The position numbers and the translations under genes were made by a program. A stretch of 39,047 bases of DNA, taken from contig CALXAH010000031.1 in the NCBI GenBank assembly GCA_944386225.1, forward strand, positions 1-39,047, written 5' to 3'. This document shows, one piece after another, positions 9,501 through 15,816 of the stretch. Below the pieces are notes generated by a model. It ran no database searches and had not been told where the DNA came from. It saw only the letters and a list, made by a program, of their open reading frames with translations. Position 1 is the first letter of the stretch. Every line of letters begins with the position of its first letter. Source of the DNA: an uncultured Gemmiger sp. GTDB lineage: Bacteria > Bacillota > Clostridia > Oscillospirales > Ruminococcaceae.

Positions 9501-9590
9501 CTGACCTGCCAGGGGCAGCAGCTGCCCGACGAACCGGCCCGCCTGGTGCGCAACGGCCTGGTCAGCGCGCTGGATGTTGAATTTGCGTAA
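6507..9590 (+). CDS. Large beta-oligoglucan phosphorylase (GH94/GH149/GH161 superfamily)
   Basis: A 1027-residue cytoplasmic protein related to phosphorylases of long beta-glucan oligomers. Family landmarks are an N-terminal GVPAWVYYNNRGQG block (about residues 31-44), YFSVGGEYYAQGNGNFRDVN (about 380-400), and GGKPGWYDALNGLPGLFGS, whose Asp (D628) fits the catalytic acid. The length matches 1,2-beta-oligoglucan phosphorylases of GH94 and the beta-1,3-oligoglucan phosphorylases of GH149 and GH161; I cannot choose among these by eye. It has a GGAGG ribosome binding site and lies 12 bases from the GH30 gene. It would shorten oligosaccharides stepwise and hand the disaccharide to the 882-residue phosphorylase. 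Confidence 0.85.
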   Translation: MFDADNRFVIRDYQQAPAFSSFLSGVAGPKGVPAWVYYNNRGQGVCSFGAKDKDHAIMEFSAAHTAYQNNARTGFRTFARVNGAYTELFRGKSDMHIGTAEMMIRQQAEPLTAEVLYCGLPDHRLAGLIRVLTVTNTSEVPVELELLDGMPAVVCYGVQQDALKNMAQLAKAWMQAEFGEDGTTRFAVRASMADTACVTTVEGVNFCLAMDDTGRRLRPLVNPSLVFGQDTGLEIARGLEQQSLAQLCARPQVMQNIFPCCFVPVSRTLQPGEQLCLFSLYGQAESRAMLEKVTAVVDTPVWFEAQCACARALGVELSDGIDTHTADPVLDAYCRQTCVDNLLRGGMPVFFEGENGKTTPFYLYSRKHGDPEREYNYFSVGGEYYAQGNGNFRDVNQNRRCDVLFHPRLGDANIRMFYELTQTDGYNPLVILPGTFHLDESARQAILQTLPALCAEQAAELLEKDFTPGRLAMAAEDWGMDAQQTDAFVARCVTMANSDPNANFGEGYWCDHWTYDLDLIKSYLAVYPERKQALLLGSRDYRWYASQAAVLPLARRCCLTENGLRQYASIDHDRRQKSQGNWLLEQNGTVAVSTLMEKLLLLCAVKSATLDPAGMAVEMEGGKPGWYDALNGLPGLFGSSMSESCELECMLNFTADALEQMQQDVELYEEIAWLLKTAAEISAVPEHWIRWQQMTALREEYRALTAETMSGKRVTMGWAETAAMLRALNTMVQAGIRRAEEMGGGLIPTYFQFRATGWEQTEEGLIPTGLEPQALPYFLEGPVRRLKTRMTREGKCALADAVQASDLYDTALKMYKVNASLNDTSFEIGRARAFTPGWLENESIWLHMEYKYLLELLKSGLYERFFTAFQDAAVPFLDPAVYGRSPLENVSFIASSVNPDPDAHGRGFVARLSGSTAEFLQMWQLMFFGAAPFTADETGLHLQFAPALPQRLIPEDGVVRCTFLGQVAVTLRCGGKRDMIPGSYTVKNWTVTCQDGTVLTCQGQQLPDEPARLVRNGLVSALDVEFA

Positions 9591-9602
9591 CAGGAGGACT
9601 GC

Positions 9603-10931
9603 ATGAAGCCGGAGTATATCGTTTCGGATTTTGAAAAGGAAAGCTATTGGCAGGCTGCTCCCGTACAGGAGGGCGATGTCAACGAGATGCGCCAGCTGAC
9701 CCTCTATCCGCAGTGTACGGGTCAGACGCTGAAAGGGTTCGGCGGCGCCTTTACCGAGGCGGCGGGCTGGTGCTGGCAGCAGCTGGATCCGGCAATGCAG
9801 GACGCCTTTGTGCAGGCGTATTTCGGCGCCGACGGTCTGCGCTATACCATGGGGCGTACCCATATCAACAGCTGCGATTTTTCGCTGGGCAACTACGCCA
9901 GCGTGGAAACCGCGGAACAGGCGGACCGGGGCGAATTTTCCTTTGAGCGGGATCACCGCTATATCCTGCCCCTGCTTGAGGCGGCAAACCGGGCGGCCGG
10001 CAAACCGCTGGGGCTGCTGCTCAGCCCCTGGAGCTCGCCCGCTTTCATGAAAAGCAACGGCCAGATGAACAACGGCGGCCGTCTGCTGCCGGAACACTGG
10101 GAGCGGTGGGCCGCCTGCATGGCCCGCGCCGCCGCGGAATACTGCCGCGCCGGCTGCGATGTGCAGATGGTTTCGGTGCAGAACGAACCGGCGGCGGTGC
10201 AGACCTGGGATTCCTGTCTGTACAGCAGGGCGGAGGAAGGCCGTTTTGCCGCCGACTGTCTGCGGGGCGCGCTGGACGCGGAAGGCCTGTCCCGGGTGGG
10301 TATCCTGATCTGGGATCACAACAAGGAGAGCCTGGTGCGCCGGGCAAGCGAAAGCTTTGCGGAACCCGGCGCCCGGGAGGCGGTAAGCGGCATTGCGTTC
10401 CACTGGTATTCCGGTGACCATTTCGGCGCGCTGCATGCCGCCTGCCGCCTGTGGCCGGAGAAGGAACTCTGGTTCACCGAAGGCTGCGTGGAGTACAGCC
10501 GTTTCGGCGATGCCAAAGGCCCGCAGAAAGCCCGTATGTATGCCCACGATATCCTGGGCAACCTGAACGGCGGCGCCTGCGCCAGCCTGGACTGGAACCT
10601 GCTGCTGGACGAGAAGGACGGCCCCAACCATGTGGGGAACTTCTGCGAAGCTCCCGTGATGCTGGCCCCCGGGGCAGGTATTGTAAAGATGCCCAGCTAC
10701 TATGCCATCGGGCATTTCAGCCGCTTTCTGACGCCCGGGTCGGTGCAGATCGCCCATTCGGTGTGGGACAGCCGCCTGGAAGCCGTCGCCTTTGTGCGGC
10801 CGGACGGCAACCGCGCGGTCGTCATGCTGAACCGGACCGGGGAGAAATGTACGGTCAAGGTGACCGAGGACGGCTCCACCGGGCTCCATGTGGAGCTGGG
10901 TGCCGGGCAGCTGGCCACCCTCTGCTGGTAA
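9603..10931 (+). CDS. GH30-family beta-glucosidase/beta-1,6-glucanase, intracellular
   Basis: A 442-residue glycoside hydrolase of family 30. The retaining pair is visible: the acid/base E195 in VQNEP and the nucleophile E293 in WFTEGCVE. GFGGAFTEA at the N-terminus and LSPWSSPAFMKSNGQMNNGG are also GH30 hallmarks. A beta-sandwich tail follows the barrel and ends at the C-terminus. No signal peptide is present, unlike most secreted GH30 enzymes, so it acts on imported sugars. Subfamilies include beta-glucosidases and beta-1,6-glucanases; next to two beta-glucan phosphorylases, trimming of 1,6-linked glucose branches is a reasonable guess. AGGAGG precedes the ATG. Confidence 0.92.
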   Translation: MKPEYIVSDFEKESYWQAAPVQEGDVNEMRQLTLYPQCTGQTLKGFGGAFTEAAGWCWQQLDPAMQDAFVQAYFGADGLRYTMGRTHINSCDFSLGNYASVETAEQADRGEFSFERDHRYILPLLEAANRAAGKPLGLLLSPWSSPAFMKSNGQMNNGGRLLPEHWERWAACMARAAAEYCRAGCDVQMVSVQNEPAAVQTWDSCLYSRAEEGRFAADCLRGALDAEGLSRVGILIWDHNKESLVRRASESFAEPGAREAVSGIAFHWYSGDHFGALHAACRLWPEKELWFTEGCVEYSRFGDAKGPQKARMYAHDILGNLNGGACASLDWNLLLDEKDGPNHVGNFCEAPVMLAPGAGIVKMPSYYAIGHFSRFLTPGSVQIAHSVWDSRLEAVAFVRPDGNRAVVMLNRTGEKCTVKVTEDGSTGLHVELGAGQLATLCW

Positions 10932-10962
10932 TCGCCAGCCGCAAAAAAGAACAAATCCACGG

Positions 10963-11005
10963 CCCCGCGCCGGTCTGTCTCTCCGTACAGACCGGCGCGG
11001 GGTTT
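10963..11005 (+). terminator. Terminator after the GH30 gene
   Basis: A perfect 16-bp GC-rich inverted repeat (10963-10978 with 10987-11002, 8-nt loop) is followed by only TTT. The stem is very strong but the tail is short. Confidence 0.75.
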
Positions 11006-11026
11006 GGCATAATGCACAAAAAATGT

Positions 11027-11064
11027 GGTGTCGTTTTTTTACAGGGGAATAAAAAAACGACACC
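11027..11064. promoter_or_regulatory. Perfect 14-bp inverted repeat upstream of importer 2
   Basis: The arms are 11027-11040 (GGTGTCG followed by seven T) and 11051-11064 (seven A followed by CGACACC), around a 10-base centre. For plus-strand RNA there is no T-run after the stem, so a normal terminator is less likely. On the minus strand it is the same. It lies about 115 bases before the binding-protein gene and could be a regulator site or an RNA structure. A second, imperfect CTACCA/TGGTAG repeat lies at 11077-11108. I see no convincing promoter here. Confidence 0.6.
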
Positions 11065-11179
11065 TTACTAAAATTCCTACCATGTTTTCCGGTCATAGCG
11101 GTTGGTAGAATTAGGACAGATCAAGAGAGAAGCGCTGCAAGACCCCAAAACCAACCAAGATTCTAAGGAGGAAAATCGC

Positions 11180-12487
11180 ATGAAACGAATCATCTCTCTC
11201 GTGGCTGCCGGTATCCTGTGCCTGTCGCTGGCTGCCTGCGGCGGCTCCGGTTCTCCGGCCGGCGGCCAGGAAGGCGACGACAAGCTGGTCGTATGGACCC
11301 TGGCGGAGGACCTGAAGGACTTTGCCGCTTACTACACCGAGAAAACCGGTGTGGAGGTTGAGGTAACGGTCATCGCGCCGGCCGACTATCCCACCAAGAT
11401 CAACACCACCCTGGGCAGCCGCAACAGCGACGTGGACGTCATTGTGGGCGAGCCTCAGATGCTGGCGGACTTCTATGACGCCGGTTTCTTTGCGGATCTG
11501 AGCGAGTTCGACGCCGCTGCCAAGGACAAGCTGGTGAACTACGTGTACGAGGCCGGCAAGGATGAGGACGGCGTGCTGCGTGCCCTGAGCTATCAGGTAA
11601 CCGCCGGTTCCGTGATCCACCGCCGTGACCTGGCCAAGGAAGTGTTCGGCACCGACGATCCCGCCGCCATCGGCGAGAAGTTCGGCACCTTTGATGCCAT
11701 CCGCCAGACCGCCGCGGAACTGGATGCGGCCGGCTACAGCATCTTCGGTGATACCGGCGCCCTGCGCTGGTTCGCCAACGCCGACTCTCCCTGGGTGAAG
11801 GACGGCGCGCTGCAGATGACCGATGCCCGTCTGGACTACTTCGACACCGCGGTGGACCTGTACCAGAACGAGTACGTGGCCTTCGCTCCCGAATGGTCTC
11901 CTGCCTGGTACGCTTCCATGGCCGGCCCGCTGCCTGTCAACGCCGGCTGGGCCGCTCTGGAAGAGCTGGATGCCAACGCGCCTACCACCCAGATCTTCTC
12001 CTACGCGATGCCCAGCTGGGGCGCGCTGATCGTCCGTGACAACGCGGCCGACAACAAGGGCAACTTCGGCGTGGCCAAGGGCGTCTGCAGCTTCTTCGGC
12101 GGCGGCACCTTCATCGGTGTGAACGAGTTCAGCGCCAACCAGGAAGAAGTCAAAAAGTTCGTGGAATTCTGCACCCTGAACGAAGAGACCGCCCAGTGGT
12201 GGCTGGAGGAATCCGACGGCGACGTGGTTTCCATGAAGAGCGTCCTGGATGCCAACAAGGATTACGAGAACCCCTCTTTCGGTAACCAGAAGACCTATGA
12301 GTTCTTCGCCGGCGAGGCCAGCGCGGTGGACTACAGCCTGGTAACCCGGTACGACACGGCCATCGGCGACGCGTTCGGTCGCGCCATCGAGTCTGTGCAG
12401 AAGGGCGAGAAGGATAAGGAAACCGCTCTGAACGACTTCTACATGGAAGTCCAGTCCGTGTATCCGGAACTGACCGTTCCGCAGTAA
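11180..12487 (+). CDS. ABC sugar-binding lipoprotein
   Basis: Extracellular solute-binding protein (family 1) of 435 residues, anchored outside the membrane as a lipoprotein. The signal peptide is MKRIISLVAAGILCLSLAAC, with the lipobox LAAC placing the lipidated Cys at residue 20, followed by a Gly/Ser linker. The start is ATG 11180 after AAGGAGGA. Two-lobed binding-protein features include VDVIVGEPQMLADFYDAGFF and GAWSP-like aromatic patches (PEWSPAWYAS) that typically stack on sugar rings. It leads the second importer, with a hairpin and then two permeases. The ligand is unknown; beta-gluco-oligosaccharides are expected from context. Confidence 0.93.
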   Translation: MKRIISLVAAGILCLSLAACGGSGSPAGGQEGDDKLVVWTLAEDLKDFAAYYTEKTGVEVEVTVIAPADYPTKINTTLGSRNSDVDVIVGEPQMLADFYDAGFFADLSEFDAAAKDKLVNYVYEAGKDEDGVLRALSYQVTAGSVIHRRDLAKEVFGTDDPAAIGEKFGTFDAIRQTAAELDAAGYSIFGDTGALRWFANADSPWVKDGALQMTDARLDYFDTAVDLYQNEYVAFAPEWSPAWYASMAGPLPVNAGWAALEELDANAPTTQIFSYAMPSWGALIVRDNAADNKGNFGVAKGVCSFFGGGTFIGVNEFSANQEEVKKFVEFCTLNEETAQWWLEESDGDVVSMKSVLDANKDYENPSFGNQKTYEFFAGEASAVDYSLVTRYDTAIGDAFGRAIESVQKGEKDKETALNDFYMEVQSVYPELTVPQ

Positions 12488-12494
12488 TCGTATT

Positions 12495-12531
12495 CCGACC
12501 CCGGGTGATCTTTCACGCGGGGTCGGCTTTT
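12495..12531 (+). terminator. Attenuator-type hairpin between binding protein and permease (importer 2)
   Basis: A 9-bp GC-rich inverted repeat (12495-12503 with 12518-12526) is followed by CTTTT. It has the same placement as the hairpin at 584-617 in importer 1. Confidence 0.7.
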
Positions 12532-12553
12532 GAAAGAAAGGCAGGGAATCAGT

Positions 12554-13330
12554 ATGGGCAAAAAAGTAGCGCCTGCAAAATATCGCAGCCCGAATGACGT
12601 GGATCATTTTGGTGCGCTGTTCTGCATCCCGTTTGTGGCTACCTTCCTGGTATTCAATATTTACCCGGTCTTGCGGACCTTCATCATGAGCTTTACCGAC
12701 TACAAGGGCTACGGCGAAGCGGACGTCGTCATGTTTGACAACTATATGCGCGCGCTCACCGACCCCCTTCTCCGGGAAGCCTTTGTCAACACCCTGATCA
12801 TGTGGGGCATCAACATTGTGCTGCAGCTGGGCCTGGCGCTGCTGCTCACCGTGCTGTTCAACGATATGAAATACCGCATGAAAGGCCTGAGCCTGTTCCG
12901 CGCGGTTTTCTATCTGCCCAACCTGATCGCCTGCACCTCGGTGGCGTTCCTGTTCAAAACCCTGCTGGACTGGCAGTACGGCAGCGTGAACCAGGTGCTG
13001 CTCAAGCTGCGGCTGATCTCCGAGCCGATCAACTGGCTGGGCGGCTCTGGCACCACCGCCCAGGCTGTTGTGGGCGTGGTCGGCGCCTGGATGTGGTTCG
13101 GCAACAGCTTTATCCTGCTGATGGCGGGCGTACAGGGCATCAGCCACGATTACTACGAGGCCGCCACCATTGACGGCGCCGGCCGCTGGACCATCTTCGC
13201 CCGCATCACCATGCCGCTCCTGCGTCCGATCATGATGTATGTGGCCATTACCAGCCTGATCGGCGGTCTGCAGCTTTATCACCTTCCGTCTGATGAACAA
13301 AAAGGAGGACTGAGCTGTGCATACGATTGA
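12554..13330 (+). CDS. ABC sugar permease (MalF type) with C-terminal region deleted
   Basis: Membrane subunit of the second importer, 258 residues instead of about 300. It is normal up to TSLIGGLQL (including the EAA loop EAATIDGAGRWTIFARITMP), then ends abruptly with a tail unlike any permease. Just downstream, in another frame, bases 13281-13313 read ITFRLMNKKED and stop, which is the usual end of such permeases. About 45-50 residues including the last membrane helix are missing, and the join near 13271-13281 is out of frame, so a deletion of roughly 140-150 bp (length 3n+2) fits. Start ATG 12554 follows GCAGGGA; an earlier TTG at 12530 lies in the terminator. Probably non-functional unless the assembly is wrong here. 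Confidence 0.85.
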   Translation: MGKKVAPAKYRSPNDVDHFGALFCIPFVATFLVFNIYPVLRTFIMSFTDYKGYGEADVVMFDNYMRALTDPLLREAFVNTLIMWGINIVLQLGLALLLTVLFNDMKYRMKGLSLFRAVFYLPNLIACTSVAFLFKTLLDWQYGSVNQVLLKLRLISEPINWLGGSGTTAQAVVGVVGAWMWFGNSFILLMAGVQGISHDYYEAATIDGAGRWTIFARITMPLLRPIMMYVAITSLIGGLQLYHLPSDEQKGGLSCAYD

Positions 13331-14162
13331 AACGGTGAAAACAAACCTGATCAAAGGCGTCCTGTACCTTGCCCTGATCCTCCTGGCGCTGCTGTGCCTG
13401 ATTCCTTTCTGGATGATGCTGGTCAACTCCACCCGCAGCGGCAACGAGATCATGACCAGCTTCTCCCTGCTGCCCGGCACCAGCCTGGCGGACAACTGGA
13501 AACTGGTTACCGACAACCTGGATATCTTCAAAGGCATGCTCAACAGCCTGTTCATCGCGGTCTGCAGCACCATCCTGGTGTCCTACTTCTCGGCGCTCAC
13601 CGCGTATGCGCTGGCCTGCTACAACTTCCGGGGCAACAAGCTGCTGTTCACCGTCATGCTGGTGTTCATGATGGTTCCCGCGCAGCTGGGCCTGCTGGGC
13701 TTCTATGACCTGTGCAACGCGCTGGGTCTGGTGAACTCCTACATTCCGCTGATCGTTCCGGCGATTGCCAGCCCGGGCACGGTGTTCTTCCTGCGGCAGT
13801 ACATCCTCTCCGTGCTGCCCAAGGCGATCCTGGAGGCCCCCCGTATTGACGGCGCCAACGAGCTGGTCATCTTCCATCGTATCGTGCTGCCCATTATGTC
13901 GCCCGGCATTGCCACCATGGCGATCGGCGCCTTCATCGGCAGCTGGAACGCCTACCTGGTTCCGTTGGTCCTGCTCAACAAGCCGGAGCTGTCCACCCTG
14001 CCGATGATGATTGCCAGCCTGAACTCGGTAAAGGATATCTCCAACAACATCGGTGCTACCTATCTGGCGGTGGCCATGTCGGTGGTGCCCATCATCGTGG
14101 TGTTCTGTTTCTGCTCCCGCTACATCATCAGCAGCATTTCGGCGGGCAGTGTGAAAGAATAA
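13317..14162 (+). CDS. ABC sugar transporter permease, MalG type
   Basis: Partner permease of importer 2 (281 residues), with an N-terminal helix at about 14-36, further hydrophobic segments, and the EAA loop EAPRIDGANELVIFHRIVLP. The C-terminus SISAGSVKE is typical. It starts at GTG 13317, six bases after AAGGAGG, which lies inside the last codons of the original upstream permease (in its undamaged frame the two genes would be 3 bases apart). This gene is intact although its partner is not, so the importer may have lost function recently. Confidence 0.92.
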   Translation: MHTIETVKTNLIKGVLYLALILLALLCLIPFWMMLVNSTRSGNEIMTSFSLLPGTSLADNWKLVTDNLDIFKGMLNSLFIAVCSTILVSYFSALTAYALACYNFRGNKLLFTVMLVFMMVPAQLGLLGFYDLCNALGLVNSYIPLIVPAIASPGTVFFLRQYILSVLPKAILEAPRIDGANELVIFHRIVLPIMSPGIATMAIGAFIGSWNAYLVPLVLLNKPELSTLPMMIASLNSVKDISNNIGATYLAVAMSVVPIIVVFCFCSRYIISSISAGSVKE

Positions 14163-14191
14163 TTGCACAAACAGATACACTGTGGTACGAT
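14163..14191 (+). promoter_or_regulatory. Possible extended -10 promoter
   Basis: TTGCAC at 14163-14168, a 17-base spacer, and TGGTACGAT (extended -10, hexamer at 14186-14191), 36 bases before the next gene. It could drive the binding protein and two-component genes separately from importer 2. Confidence 0.5.
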
Positions 14192-14226
14192 ATTATCCGT
14201 ATATAAAAAGTAAGGGGGAAGCGGCG

Positions 14227-15816
14227 ATGGCGGCGGTCTGCGTAAAACGTGGGGTCTGCGCTGTTGCCGCTTTCCTTTTTCTGCTGCTGCCGCTGGCAGG
14301 CTGCGGCCCGGTGGCGAAACGGCAGCAGGACACGGTGCTGGACTGGTATGTGAACTTTTCCTGGTTTAAGGCGCAGTGGGGACAGAATCATGTCACCGAA
14401 ACCGTTACCCGGGAAACCGGCACCCGGGTGCTGTTTTCCGTCCCGGCGGGGGACGAGGGCGAAACGCTCACCAGCATGATCCAGCAGAACGCGCTGCCGG
14501 ATCTGATCACGGTGGGCTGGTGGTCGCCCCAGGTAAGCACCCTGATTGAGGGAGGATATGTCTACCCTCTCAATGAGCTGGCAGAACAATACGCCCCGGA
14601 CTTTCTGGAAAACGCCGGCGAAGCACAGCTGGAATGGTACCGTCAGGCGGACGGCAATGTATATGGCTACCCCAGCTTTTCGGTGCAGCCCGGCCGGGAA
14701 GAGTCCGAGGACGTGTGCTCGAACATTGCGTTTGTGGTTCGCCGGGATCTGTACGAGGCGCTGGGCTGCCCGGACATGACCACGCCGGAAGGCTTCGCGT
14801 CGGCGCTGCGCCAGGCGGCCGAGCAGTTCCCCCAGGTAGAGGGCGGGCCGCTGATTCCCTTTGGTGTGTGTGACTTCAACGAATACGGAAACGCCTCCCT
14901 GAGCGATAACCTGCAGGATTTTCTGGCGATTCCCCAGGAAAAGGACGGCGCCGCCTACGACTATACCACCGATCCGGACTATATCACCTGGCTGGACACC
15001 ATCCGACAGCTGGCAGCGGACGGCACCATCAAAAGCGACTTCTTCCTGGATAAACGGCCGCAGGCGCTGGACAAGATCCAGCAGGGCCGGTATTTCTGCC
15101 TGATCTATCAGTGGCCGGATATGGAGGCCCCCCTGAAAAGCATCTACGCCGAAAAACCGGAGCGCATGTACATCGCGGTGGACGGGCCCAAGAACGCGGC
15201 CGGGGATGACCATGCCCTGTCGGCGGTGGGGATGAACGGGTGGACGCTCACCTTTATCAGCCGCGACTGTGCCGATCCGGAAAAAGCGATCCGGCTGCTC
15301 AGTTATCTTGTCAGCGAGGAAGGCAGCAACCTGGTGCGCTACGGCCTGGAAGGCGAGGACTACGTATGGCAGGACGGCCGGGCGGAGCTGATCGGCCAGG
15401 CGGCGGAGCTGTTTGAAACGGATTACCCGGCGTATGTGCAGCAGATCGGGGCGAACAATACCTACTGGATGATGCAGAGCGGTTCCACCAGTATGCCGGT
15501 GGAAGCCGTGAGCCAGATACGGGAATGGGCGTTCCCCCATACGGTGAATGTAAGTGCCTACGAGGTGTCCTTTGAGCCGGGCAGCGAAGCGGCCGCCATC
15601 GACGAGCAGACCAGGCGGCTCTGGGGGCAGACGCTGCCGGCGCTGCTGCTTGCCCCCACCCGGGAAGAATTTGACCGGATCCTCGGCGAGTATGTGGCCC
15701 AGCGGGAGCAGATGGGCTGGGATATCCTGATGCAGGCGCGCACCGAGGCGTATGCGCAAAACAACGAAAAGCTGGCGCGCCTGGCGGAGCCCGGCGAGGT
15801 GGATGATGAAAAATAA
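14227..15816 (+). CDS. Large extracellular solute-binding lipoprotein (LplA/YtcQ-like)
   Basis: A 529-residue lipoprotein. The N-terminus has a signal peptide ending in LLLPLAGC, so the mature protein is anchored at that Cys. The long two-lobed form (VLDWYVNFSWF.. at the start of the mature part, GWWSPQVSTLIEGGYVYPL further on) resembles the oligosaccharide-binding proteins that accompany YesM/YesN-type two-component systems. Start ATG 14227 follows AAGGGGGA. Its end overlaps the sensor kinase start by 11 bases, so the two are translationally coupled. It has no permeases of its own: it either shares those of importer 2 or presents the ligand to the kinase. Confidence 0.85.
   Translation: MAAVCVKRGVCAVAAFLFLLLPLAGCGPVAKRQQDTVLDWYVNFSWFKAQWGQNHVTETVTRETGTRVLFSVPAGDEGETLTSMIQQNALPDLITVGWWSPQVSTLIEGGYVYPLNELAEQYAPDFLENAGEAQLEWYRQADGNVYGYPSFSVQPGREESEDVCSNIAFVVRRDLYEALGCPDMTTPEGFASALRQAAEQFPQVEGGPLIPFGVCDFNEYGNASLSDNLQDFLAIPQEKDGAAYDYTTDPDYITWLDTIRQLAADGTIKSDFFLDKRPQALDKIQQGRYFCLIYQWPDMEAPLKSIYAEKPERMYIAVDGPKNAAGDDHALSAVGMNGWTLTFISRDCADPEKAIRLLSYLVSEEGSNLVRYGLEGEDYVWQDGRAELIGQAAELFETDYPAYVQQIGANNTYWMMQSGSTSMPVEAVSQIREWAFPHTVNVSAYEVSFEPGSEAAAIDEQTRRLWGQTLPALLLAPTREEFDRILGEYVAQREQMGWDILMQARTEAYAQNNEKLARLAEPGEVDDEK

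Noticed and set aside
6396-11096. Very long open frame (over 1500 codons) on the minus strand opposite the phosphorylase and GH30 genes
   Set aside because: It is the mirror of GC-rich plus-strand genes with clear catalytic motifs; its translation is low-complexity (His/Gly/Gln/Ala) and has no known domain.
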